Under the pieces are notes generated by a model. The model was given only the letters and a program-made list of their open reading frames with translations, made no database searches and had not been told where the DNA came from. The position numbers were made by a program, and so were the translations under genes. From Pontibacillus marinus BH030004 = DSM 16465 (GTDB lineage: Bacteria; Bacillota; Bacilli; Bacillales; BH030062), in NCBI RefSeq assembly GCF_000425225.1, contig NZ_AULJ01000033.1:1-64000 (forward strand): DNA of 64,000 nt. The letters run 5' to 3'. Below are positions 1 through 7,326 of the stretch, piece by piece. The first letter of the stretch is position 1. Every line of letters starts with the position of its first letter.

Positions 1-92
1 AAGCGTATTGTTTTGCCGATTGAATCTCCTTTATCATTGATCAGTCCGGCCTCATGATGACGCTTTCCAATATCAATACCAAGATAAATCAT
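1..92 (-). mobile_element. IS110-family transposase, 5' end (cut by window edge)
   Basis: The minus strand reads from an ATG at 92 to the window edge as about 30 residues beginning MIYLGIDIGKRHHEAGL. This is the N-terminus of IS110/IS116-type DEDD transposases, with the first catalytic Asp in GIDIGK. These enzymes resemble RuvC and act through a DNA intermediate; such elements usually lack terminal inverted repeats, so no end can be marked. Whether the gene is intact beyond the edge cannot be seen. Confidence 0.75.
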
Positions 93-447
93 AGATATAC
101 CACCCATATAAGATTAATCAGATGTAAGGAATCCTCTTAACTTTATAGATACTCAACCTCGTTCGATATACGGCAACTAGGTACCATCCAGCTCATACGA
201 ATAGTTCTATAAAGAAAGAGGTGTCAGTCTTAAGCACGAAGACAATGCTTCAAGGGCGCAGAGCGACAACCTCTATCTGATTTAACCTCATTATACCTTC
301 CTAAAAAGGTAATGAGGATTAAAAGCCAGAACAAATCTGACTAATAATAATATACGAGGGCGCTTTCCTGGAATAATCTATAGTGCACTTACTTTAAATT
401 GAAAACAATTGAAGAAGAGTGGTAATTTTTTAATTGAGGTGTTTCAT
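93..447. other. Non-coding flank of the IS110 element
   Basis: No supported gene. The part next to the transposase is probably the IS110 non-coding end. A GGGCGC-containing motif at 356-371 resembles sequence downstream of the barstar gene and of the decayed NUDIX gene. No clear promoter for the barstar gene could be fixed. Confidence 0.4.
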
Positions 448-741
448 TTGAGTATAGAAAAAAATGATATGATTACAATTGATGTATCTACTATTAATAC
501 AGTACAAGAGTTACATATATTATTAAAAAAAGCCCTTGAATTTCCTGATTTCTATGGTGAGAACTGGGATGCTTTTTGGGATGCAATAACTGGACTTATT
601 GATCTACCAATGAAGTTACAGTTTATTGGATGGTCTAATCTTGAGGATAAATTCCCTTCTGATGCCAATATATTATTAGAATGTCTTACTGAATTTAACG
701 AAGAATTTCCCGAAGAGAAAAGGTTATTCTTATTTCACTAA
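448..741 (+). CDS. Barstar-family ribonuclease inhibitor
   Basis: A protein of about 97 residues in the barstar family, which binds and blocks barnase-type secreted RNases in the cytoplasm. The match is in the core: a helix with VQELHILLKKALEFP, then FYGENWDAFWDAITG, then a beta strand around LQFIGW. The TTG start at 448 is preferred because GAGGTG lies 7 bases upstream; a TTG at 409 in the same frame has no such site. There is no barnase-like gene beside it, so it is an orphan immunity gene here, or an inhibitor acting in trans. GGGCGC-type motifs flank it on both sides. Family assignment is firm; target unknown. Confidence 0.8.
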   Translation: MSIEKNDMITIDVSTINTVQELHILLKKALEFPDFYGENWDAFWDAITGLIDLPMKLQFIGWSNLEDKFPSDANILLECLTEFNEEFPEEKRLFLFH

Positions 742-843
742 ATGCTACTAAGATGAAATATACTATTAAGAATATCTCGAATTCAAGTGTTCCGTTAAAG
801 GGCGCAAATCTAGAATAAACAGTAAATGGACAGACCGTCAAAT

Positions 844-867
844 CCCCCCCTAATGATGAAAGGGGGG
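844..867. terminator. C/G-run hairpin between barstar and integrase genes
   Basis: Seven C's (844-850) face six G's (862-867) across an 11-base loop. This is a stable hairpin between two converging genes (barstar on plus, integrase on minus). Neither side has a strong U-run, so termination is only probable. Confidence 0.4.
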
Positions 868-965
868 AAATGTAAACAATCTCTAGAATATTGATATATA
901 TTAGTTACGGCAAAACAAAATATATACTAAGTGAGACAAGACTCATGGAATCCTGCTAAACATGC

Positions 966-2183
966 TTAACTTATGCTTCTCATGAGTTTTCCAAACTTGT
1001 TAGAAGCCTTTTTCTTCATTTCCTTTGTCACATGACGATATATAAGTCTGGTAGTATCGTCATCAGAGTGTCCCAAGCGTTCCATAATATCCTCTATTAC
1101 AACCTCTGCTTCTGCCAGTAATGATGTGTGAGTGTGGCGCAAAGAATGCGGAGTTAGGGTGTCACTTAATCCTGATAATTTTAGTAACCGCTCCATTCGG
1201 TCTTCAACTGTTTTAGTAAAGATAGGGTAACCAGGGTGTCTTTCTAGTTTGGCAAAGACAAAGTTTTGATCGGCATACGCATCTCCTAAACGCTTTTTGG
1301 CCTTTTCCTGTGAACATTTCAGGATTTCAAGTGCACTTATTACATCCTCTTCAACGGCAATCGTTCGTGCAGATGTAACTGTTTTAGGTGTGCCTAAAGT
1401 AAATTGAACCGTGTTATTATTTGGGTTGTAGTATGTTTTAATAATTCGAATTGTATGTTTGTCAAAGTCAATATCGTCCCATTGCAGTGCGACCAGTTCC
1501 CCTACACGCATCCCAGTGTAAGAAAGTGTGAGGAAAATAGGAAAGTCCATCTCTAACCCCTGTTTAGCAGCTGTTTTTAAGAATAAAGCGAGTTCTTCTT
1601 TTTCCATGTATTTTGGGATATCCTGTTCCTTTAATTGTTCGATGGTCTTCTTTTTCTTTTGTAAAACAACAAACTGAGTGGGGTCTTTTTTTATTAACTC
1701 CTTTTGAATAGCTTTCTTGAAAATCATTCTTCCGGTGCGATGGATACCATCTACAGTATTCGGAGCATAATGTTTTTTAAGGTCTTTTATTGCATCTTCA
1801 TATTGGTCTGATTTGATATTTTTAAGTCTCAAATAAGCAAAGTAGGGCATTAACTTTTCAATTTCATGTTGTCTAACACGTATAGTGCCTGGCTTAACTT
1901 CCCGTTCTTCGCAATATAAAGATAGCCATTCTGGTGCGAAGTCCTTGAACAATTTATTACTTTCATCAATATATGTTTCATTTTTTACTTCATAAAGGAG
2001 TTCCCTAGCGGCAGCTTCTGCTGCTGCAAGGGTGCTAAAACCACTTCTTTGTCTTTGCCTTCTCTTACCAGTCATTGGATCTGTACCAATATCAATGGTA
2101 AAAGCATATTTAGCCCCGCAAGTACATCGACTAGATTCCTTTCCACATACACAATCTCTTCTATAGAAAGATCCTTTCATCAT
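966..2183 (-). CDS. Tyrosine site-specific integrase with N-terminal Cys cluster
   Basis: A 405-residue phage/ICE-type tyrosine recombinase that cuts and rejoins attachment sites. The ATG at 2183 is chosen because AAAGG sits 6 bases upstream; an in-frame TTG at 2189 overlaps that site. The N-terminus carries a CxCGKxxxxCxCGA cluster (a likely zinc ribbon) followed by an arm-binding region, an SAM-like core-binding domain (about 75-170), then the catalytic domain with Arg in YTGMRVGEL, HxxR in HSLRHTH, LGHSDDDTT and the nucleophile in LIYRH. All key residues are present. It lies downstream of a small HTH gene on the same strand, the usual int/xis order, and marks the left side of the accessory region. 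Confidence 0.9.
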   Translation of the reverse strand: MMKGSFYRRDCVCGKESSRCTCGAKYAFTIDIGTDPMTGKRRQRQRSGFSTLAAAEAAARELLYEVKNETYIDESNKLFKDFAPEWLSLYCEEREVKPGTIRVRQHEIEKLMPYFAYLRLKNIKSDQYEDAIKDLKKHYAPNTVDGIHRTGRMIFKKAIQKELIKKDPTQFVVLQKKKKTIEQLKEQDIPKYMEKEELALFLKTAAKQGLEMDFPIFLTLSYTGMRVGELVALQWDDIDFDKHTIRIIKTYYNPNNNTVQFTLGTPKTVTSARTIAVEEDVISALEILKCSQEKAKKRLGDAYADQNFVFAKLERHPGYPIFTKTVEDRMERLLKLSGLSDTLTPHSLRHTHTSLLAEAEVVIEDIMERLGHSDDDTTRLIYRHVTKEMKKKASNKFGKLMRSIS

Positions 2184-2203
2184 AAACAACCTTTCTTTTC
2201 ACT

Positions 2204-2311
2204 TTAATTCGATTTTTGAAGGGATTTAACCTCACTCGGACGCATGCCTATATGGGAAATAATGAATAATATGGCATAAATCTTTTTTCTTCTTGAATCA
2301 GTATCTTTCAC
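2204..2311 (-). pseudogene. 35-residue tyrosine-recombinase box I fragment
   Basis: The minus strand encodes 35 residues from a GTG at 2311 (GGGAG 8 bases upstream) to TAA at 2204. The central part, ILFIISHIGMRPSEVKSL, aligns with the Arg-bearing box I of tyrosine recombinases (compare FLTLSYTGMRVGELVAL in the neighbouring integrase). It is probably the relic of another integrase, but it has a usable start and stop, so a microprotein cannot be excluded. Confidence 0.45.
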
Positions 2312-2446
2312 TTCTATAACTCCCTTTCTTTAGGAAAACTTAATATTGAATTTTGGTGAATCAATTTTATGAAAAGTTAAGGTAGCGAAAATAACAAATA
2401 GTGGCTGGTTAGTTGTCCGACCTTTCTAGTTGTTACTAACCCTAGC

Positions 2447-2680
2447 CTATCTTTGTTCTGTTTTCTTCTCTTTCTGTTGTTTAATCCACTGCTTTAAATC
2501 AGCTTTTTCAACTCTTTTAGAAATTCCAATTTCAAAGTTTGGAATACCACCGTGCTCAACATGGATTTGAAATAACTCATATACCCTTCTTCTAGATATC
2601 CCTAAGTATGCGGCAATGTGCTTTGCTTGCAATGTTTCTGGCAATGATTCCCATGTTGTGAATTCTTCTGTTCTGTTCAT
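2447..2680 (-). CDS. Small HTH DNA-binding protein, excisionase-like
   Basis: A 77-residue protein with a winged-helix/MerR-like 'excisionase' HTH: LQAKHIAAYLGISRRRVYELF followed by a wing with PNFEIGISKRVEKADLKQWI. Such proteins bind near attachment sites and bias integrases toward excision, or act as element regulators. The ATG at 2680 is preferred because GGAGGG lies at 2685-2690; a longer in-frame start at 2734 would translate through the leader terminator. It is transcribed from a strong promoter at 2876-2905 through a structured leader. Role as Xis is inferred from fold, size and position upstream of the integrase. Confidence 0.7.
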   Translation of the reverse strand: MNRTEEFTTWESLPETLQAKHIAAYLGISRRRVYELFQIHVEHGGIPNFEIGISKRVEKADLKQWIKQQKEKKTEQR

Positions 2681-2699
2681 AAGTTCCCTCCTGTAATCA

Positions 2700-2869
2700 A
2701 CAGAAAAAACCCCACAGATGTGGTAGAAAGACATACTGCGCCCAAGATAATAAGATCATAGATTTCAATCTTATTCCTTGGATTGGCAGGTTCTTCCTGA
2801 TCCAATCTGTGGGGTTTATCCCATTTGATTTATATTATATTTTGTTTGAAAATTTTTGAATAACTTATG
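2700..2869 (-). ncRNA. Structured leader RNA with intrinsic terminator, upstream of xis-like gene
   Basis: On the minus strand a 13-bp stem (2805-2817 with 2707-2719) encloses two further hairpins (2781-2786 with 2802-2807, extended by 2787-2790/2796-2799; and 2749-2756 with 2768-2775, extended by 2743-2746/2777-2780). The 3' arm is followed by six U's, so the outer stem forms an intrinsic terminator. It lies between promoter 2876-2905 and the ribosome binding site of the HTH gene. It could be an attenuator or an independent small RNA. No known riboswitch or T-box signature was recognised. Confidence 0.6.
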
Positions 2870-2875
2870 TTACAT

Positions 2876-2905
2876 ACTATAAAATGTCGAACTTCTGTTT
2901 GTCAA
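2876..2905 (-). promoter_or_regulatory. Sigma-A promoter for leader/xis-like gene
   Basis: The minus strand has TTGACA (2905-2900), an 18-base spacer and TATAGT (2881-2876). Transcription should start near 2869. Confidence 0.75.
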
Positions 2906-2950
2906 GAATTATTTTTGAGCGGAAAGTATATTGTCTCAATTCTATATCCA

Positions 2951-3004
2951 TAAAAAAGAAATAACCCACCCTGTAATCTGGTCGATTTAGATGGGGTTAT
3001 TTCT
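2951..3004 (-). terminator. Terminator-like hairpin upstream of the leader promoter
   Basis: An 11-bp stem pairs 2957-2967 with 2994-3004; on the minus strand it is followed by a U-run (2951-2957). It would stop minus-strand transcription entering from the right before the leader promoter. No convincing minus-strand gene lies to its right. Confidence 0.6.
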
Positions 3005-3156
3005 TCTCCCGTAAAAGCCACTGCATTTATTGGGATAAGCATAACTAAATATTGAAATGAAATTAAAATAACAAGATATATGGATGTTGAATCTTCTTCT
3101 TGTTTTATGGTTAAAACCAAATAAATACTAGAAACAAAAATTAATCTATGAATCTG

Positions 3157-3186
3157 TTGCCTTCTAAATGTTAATTTGTGTATAAT
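3157..3186 (+). promoter_or_regulatory. Sigma-A promoter for the recombinase trio
   Basis: TTGCCT (3157-3162), an 18-base spacer and a perfect TATAAT (3181-3186), about 150 bases upstream of the first trio gene. Confidence 0.65.
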
Positions 3187-3259
3187 AAAATCAAAGGGGA
3201 ACTAAAGTATCTCCTGTATCCAAAAATACAAAATTAAATATCTTATATAAAAAGAGGGA

Positions 3260-3318
3260 GCACCTCTATTTGACAGATACCTTATATGGTACCTGCAAAT
3301 AGAGGTGCTTTTCTTTTT
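3260..3318 (+). terminator. Leader terminator before the recombinase trio
   Basis: A 13-bp perfect stem (3260-3272 with 3296-3308) with a further inner stem is followed by TTTTCTTTTT. It lies between the promoter at 3157-3186 and the AAGGAGG at 3324-3330, so trio expression needs read-through or antitermination. Confidence 0.8.
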
Positions 3319-3336
3319 GTAAAAAGGAGGGGGAAA

Positions 3337-4911
3337 ATGCAAAAGGTTCCAACCAGCACAGACGATAAATTGTTAAAGGAAGTTCTACAATTAAACACAA
3401 AAAAGCTCTTTAGGATTAGTGAAGATGGAAATAATTCCCTTGAAGTTGCTGGTTTCGGAAGAAAAAAACAACAAATTGACAAAGTAAAAAAACTTTTAAC
3501 AAAAAAATGTATAAAAGTGGAAAGCGTTGTTAAGAATGATGGAAAAGCTAATGTAGTTGAGGAGCTGATTTCCATTCTTAACAATGTGAATATCCAATTA
3601 GATGGGGTTATTAATAATCGGAAGGTTGAAAAGTCTAAAAATCTTGGTGAAAAAGGGGTAACAGAGTTTTTATTAACGAGATATTTATCCAATATATCTT
3701 CAAGAATTTTGCGTGACTTTTTAAAGGGATATAGGAAGATTAAGCCTGCTGCATTATACAGGTTAATAAATTCAATCATTGAATTTGAAGAAAAGCTCTC
3801 CGTTAAGTACAACAAAGATCCTAATGACTTAACCGAGAAGCAACTAGCAGATAGTGAAATCATGAAGAGCATGGTAACAAGTGGATTCTTCGCTAGGAAA
3901 TATGAGCACCTTTATACCTTTATAGATCCAGCTAACACTATTGAAATCAATCACAAGGCAAAAACTAAAAATAAACTAGAACATGCGATAACGAATCTAT
4001 ACCTAAAGGATCTCCAGAGACGTAATGCATCTAAATCAAGAGTTGATAAGATGAATCAGCAAGTTAAGCATCACTTTAAATGGCTGTTAAGTTACAGGGA
4101 ATTTGAAGGATACACGATAAATAGTATTCCTGTCTGGCTTGTAACTAGAGAGCATCTAATAGAATACAAAAACTACTTAATTAGAGAAAGTAAGGTAGGA
4201 AACACAACGATTTATACGAGTAATCGCCGCTTTAAGGATATAAAAACGTACTATAAGCGCTTATATGAATTAGAGCTTATAAAAGAAAACATAGGAGAGC
4301 ATCTACCAAACATTAAAGCGAGTGATTATTTTTATAGAAAGTTACCTAAAGATCAAGAATTAGAAGCACTTTTTAACGCTATTACAATCTACTCTGATGA
4401 TCCTGATAAAGATCGATTATCCTATGCTTTAATGCTATTGCTTGGTTTTAGAATGTGTGAACTTCACCGGATAAATTGGGAGGATATAAACCTTTCCTTG
4501 AGGACACTTGTTGTTCATTCCAAAGGAAAAAACACTCATATCTTACCAATACCAGACGAAATTTACGATCTTTTGAAGAGTATGGAATTTTTTGAAAAAA
4601 AGGGGCCTATTTTTAGAAGACCGAATGAAAAAGAGGGTACCTTCCGTAGTAGGTTTGTGGAGAATTTTACTCTATTTAAGACTTTAGCAAACTGGAATAT
4701 AGATGGCGGACCTCATATGTTAAGACACTGTTATATCACAAACCTTGCCCGGAACAATGTTAGTTTAATCGACATTAAGACTTTAGCTAGACATGATTCA
4801 TTAGTAACCACTTCAAAGTATATTCATTTTTATTCAAATGAACTTAGAGAAGCCCTTGATCAGGTGAAGATTGGGGGTACTAAAACATGGCTGCTCCAAG
4901 ACAGAAATTAA
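3337..4911 (+). CDS. Tyrosine recombinase, first of trio
   Basis: A 524-residue tyrosine recombinase with a long N-terminal extension of about 200 residues before the core-binding domain. Catalytic residues are visible: Arg in LGFRMCEL, HxxR in HMLRHCYI, LARHDSLVTT and Tyr in SKYIHF. The ATG at 3337 follows AAGGAGGGGG by a normal distance; an earlier in-frame GTG at 3286 lies inside the leader hairpin and is rejected. Its end overlaps the next gene by 25 bases. Three different tyrosine recombinases in tandem with overlapping ends is the hallmark of recombinase-in-trio (RIT) and Tn554-like transposons, in which all three are thought to act together. Confidence 0.85.
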   Translation: MQKVPTSTDDKLLKEVLQLNTKKLFRISEDGNNSLEVAGFGRKKQQIDKVKKLLTKKCIKVESVVKNDGKANVVEELISILNNVNIQLDGVINNRKVEKSKNLGEKGVTEFLLTRYLSNISSRILRDFLKGYRKIKPAALYRLINSIIEFEEKLSVKYNKDPNDLTEKQLADSEIMKSMVTSGFFARKYEHLYTFIDPANTIEINHKAKTKNKLEHAITNLYLKDLQRRNASKSRVDKMNQQVKHHFKWLLSYREFEGYTINSIPVWLVTREHLIEYKNYLIRESKVGNTTIYTSNRRFKDIKTYYKRLYELELIKENIGEHLPNIKASDYFYRKLPKDQELEALFNAITIYSDDPDKDRLSYALMLLLGFRMCELHRINWEDINLSLRTLVVHSKGKNTHILPIPDEIYDLLKSMEFFEKKGPIFRRPNEKEGTFRSRFVENFTLFKTLANWNIDGGPHMLRHCYITNLARNNVSLIDIKTLARHDSLVTTSKYIHFYSNELREALDQVKIGGTKTWLLQDRN

Positions 4912-6047
4912 AGAACGTTGAGTTAAACGAACAATTAAATGATTTAATCGGAAAGTTTGGCACAAAACTTGTAGAAAAACAGTTAAAAGAAATGGGATTA
5001 GCAAACAAAGAGATGGAGGCACCAAAACCAAAAGCAATTCCTACATTAGATGAAGCCGAAGATATTTTTTACAACTCTTCTACTTCATACTATATGCATA
5101 AAAGAGAAGTGACCAGAAAGGGATATAAAAGTGAATTAAAGACTTTTAAAAATTTTTGCAAAGAAAATTTACCAAAAAAGTCAAGAACACTCATTACCGA
5201 GATATTTAAGCCGGACTTTCTTAGTGAATATATTAATCAATATAAAAATGGTGGCACTAGAGATAAAAAGATAACTTTTCTGCGAGTTTTTCTTAAATCG
5301 GTTGCACTAGATATCTTTGATAAAAAGCAGATTAATAACCTTCTGAGAAATACGCTTAAAGTTTCGGGGAAAAATGCAGAGAATGATGTTCCAAAGGCGC
5401 TAACTCCCAAGCAGGTAGAGTTCCTTTTCGAAACTGTTAAAGAGACGACATCTGCTATAAGGAATTATACGATTTTGTGGGTGTTGATTGGATCAGGGAT
5501 AAGGGTAAACGGTTTGGTGAACCTTCGAATTGAAGATGTTTGTTGGGAGGACCAAGCTATCATGGTCATTCCAAAAGGGAAAGAGACTAAAGAGAAATTT
5601 TATATGACACCAGTATCATTTGAAGTACTTACTCATTATATTGAATTTCGACATGGCAACAAAAAAAAGGAACTTTCGAAAGCGAAGTATGAAAGTATAT
5701 TCATATTCTCTTCCAACACCAATAGCAGAGCTATTGCAACAAGTACAGTTCGAGAAATGATGAAGAGCTTAAAAATGAAGGGTGTCCAAGCTAATATATT
5801 TTCTGAGGACGACACGCTTTCACCACATATTATGCGACATACATTTGCTCTGTACGCGTTGGAATCCGGCATTGATATTTATAAGATCCAAAAACTACTA
5901 GGACATGATTCTGTTGATACAACTCAAACGTATCTACGACTATTTTCACATCAACTCAAAGAAGAGTTGAAAAAGCATAGGTATGCAAATGTAGAATTAG
6001 AGTTTATGACTAATAAGGAGGCCTTATATGGAAAATTTAGTTCTTGA
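4887..6047 (+). CDS. Tyrosine recombinase, second of trio
   Basis: A 386-residue tyrosine recombinase. An N-terminal core-binding domain (about 60-155, with SELKTFKNFCKENL) precedes a catalytic domain with Arg in GSGIRVNGL, HxxR in HIMRHTFALYALESG, LGHDSVDTTQ and the nucleophile in TYLRLF. Translation starts inside the end of the first trio gene (GGGGG about 10 bases upstream) and the gene ends inside the third, consistent with translational coupling. All catalytic positions are intact. Confidence 0.88.
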   Translation: MAAPRQKLKNVELNEQLNDLIGKFGTKLVEKQLKEMGLANKEMEAPKPKAIPTLDEAEDIFYNSSTSYYMHKREVTRKGYKSELKTFKNFCKENLPKKSRTLITEIFKPDFLSEYINQYKNGGTRDKKITFLRVFLKSVALDIFDKKQINNLLRNTLKVSGKNAENDVPKALTPKQVEFLFETVKETTSAIRNYTILWVLIGSGIRVNGLVNLRIEDVCWEDQAIMVIPKGKETKEKFYMTPVSFEVLTHYIEFRHGNKKKELSKAKYESIFIFSSNTNSRAIATSTVREMMKSLKMKGVQANIFSEDDTLSPHIMRHTFALYALESGIDIYKIQKLLGHDSVDTTQTYLRLFSHQLKEELKKHRYANVELEFMTNKEALYGKFSS

Positions 6048-6939
6048 TTCGGTCTATTATGATAAATGGTATAGACTAGCGAATTTAAAAGACAGTTCTA
6101 AAGAGCGGATGAAAATACCCCTAAAAGAACTTGGAAACTTTATTAGGGAGTTTGGTTACAGTGGTGCAGAGTTAAACTTTGATAAATTTTATTATTCGGA
6201 AGAGGATGATGGCTACGAACCGTTAGACCTTGATTTTGTTGAAAGTTATGTTGAATTCCTTAAAGACAATAAAACAGAACAATCCCTGCGCTCGCACTTC
6301 AGTGCAGTAAAAAGTTTTTTCAACTTTCTTGAAAGTATGGAGATGATTGAGGAAAATCCTTTTGGAAGATATCCAACTTCTTTTCATAAACAGACCTTAA
6401 AAAATCGGGCACTAAGCCCTGATGAAAGTGATAGTCTATTACAAGCAGCCGCATTGCTTGATCCATTTTTTCTTCAGTATGCTGTATTAATTCTTACATG
6501 CTTAACTTGTGGGCTACGATCAAGAGAGCTATGTAATTTAAAGCTCTCGCAAGTTAATTTTGATATAGGAACGATCGTAATCAATAAAGGACAGAAAACC
6601 TTTGCTGGTTCAGTTCACATGTTACCATCCTTGTTAAAGTATATGAAGGCTTACGTTGAACACCCATACTTTTTAGAATGGCTTGGACAAGAGAGGGATA
6701 AAGAGCTATTTTTCATGGATAGCAAGCCACTAACAAATCAAAAGTTGAATGGATTAATCAAAAAAATAGCAGAAAAAGCGAACATTAAACGAAATGTCAC
6801 TTCTCATGATTTACGAGCAACTATGTGTTATTTAATGTATCTTGAGGGTTACCCCATTCACATAATCCAAAGGCAAATGAGGCATAAGAAAGAATGGACT
6901 ACACTTAGTTACTTACCTATCAAGAACAGACTTACTTAA
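6028..6939 (+). CDS. Tyrosine recombinase, third of trio
   Basis: A 303-residue tyrosine recombinase, shortest of the three. The catalytic domain shows Arg in CGLRSREL, HxxR in HDLRATMCYLMYLEG, MRHKKEWTT and Tyr in LSYLP. AAGGAGG lies 6 bases before its ATG, within the preceding gene, giving a 20-base overlap. It is followed at once by an AGGAG with a 17-codon reading frame (TTG at 6955), which may be a tiny fourth cistron or chance. Confidence 0.86.
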   Translation: MENLVLDSVYYDKWYRLANLKDSSKERMKIPLKELGNFIREFGYSGAELNFDKFYYSEEDDGYEPLDLDFVESYVEFLKDNKTEQSLRSHFSAVKSFFNFLESMEMIEENPFGRYPTSFHKQTLKNRALSPDESDSLLQAAALLDPFFLQYAVLILTCLTCGLRSRELCNLKLSQVNFDIGTIVINKGQKTFAGSVHMLPSLLKYMKAYVEHPYFLEWLGQERDKELFFMDSKPLTNQKLNGLIKKIAEKANIKRNVTSHDLRATMCYLMYLEGYPIHIIQRQMRHKKEWTTLSYLPIKNRLT

Positions 6940-7071
6940 CAGGAGTGATGTAAATTGCTTCAGATAAATCTTGAAAATAATTTATCGCCTTTAGTTGAAA
7001 TCAAGTAAAAGCTCAAATATAGTTAAGATAGATCAAAATTAATTAAGCAAAGAAATGCATTGTTTCTAGAA

Positions 7072-7124
7072 GAACTAGGGCGATGGATTAGTGACCTCAC
7101 TATCCGTCTGCCCTTTTTTATTTG
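7072..7124 (+). terminator. Terminator after recombinase trio
   Basis: An interrupted long stem built on AGGGC...GCCCT with inner GGAT/ATCC and AGTG/CACT pairs, followed by TTTTTTA. It separates the trio from the next integrase. Confidence 0.75.
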
Positions 7125-7326
7125 TTATTTTTCAACTGGTGTAACAATTGAAAGGGGTGATTCATGGAAAACAATAGATGCTTCATACATGTCAAAATAC
7201 GCGTTTGAGAGTAAAGCAAAACTTGAATTAAGAGTTACATTAAATATAAAAATCAAAAACAAGTAAGTATGTGAATCAATGTTTGTTAATAGAAACCTTA
7301 CATACTTAAAAACTGGAGGTAAAAGG
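7125..7326 (+). other. Spacer with promoter before second integrase
   Basis: TTGAAT (7223-7228), 16 bases and TATAAA (7245-7250) form a possible promoter. A strong GAAAGGGGTGA before an ATG at 7164 opens only a 14-codon frame. A stem (AAGTATGT with ACATACTT, about 7265-7308) lies just before the integrase ribosome binding site. Confidence 0.4.

Noticed and set aside
2660-2758. Possible leader peptide (ATG 2756, 20 codons) reading through the xis-leader terminator
   Set aside because: The frame ends neatly before the ribosome site of the HTH gene, but it has only a weak, distant AAGGA and no run of regulatory codons.
2902-3120. 72-residue minus-strand frame
   Set aside because: It has no good ribosome site, runs through the terminator hairpin at 2951-3004 and across the -35 of the leader promoter.
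3282-3872. 196-residue open frame on the minus strand
   Set aside because: It is fully antisense to the first trio recombinase, whose catalytic motifs and ribosome site are clear; the antisense product is hydrophobic low-complexity.
7060-7266. 68-residue plus-strand frame before the second integrase
   Set aside because: It begins before the trio terminator and is translated across the whole hairpin; no ribosome site or recognisable content.
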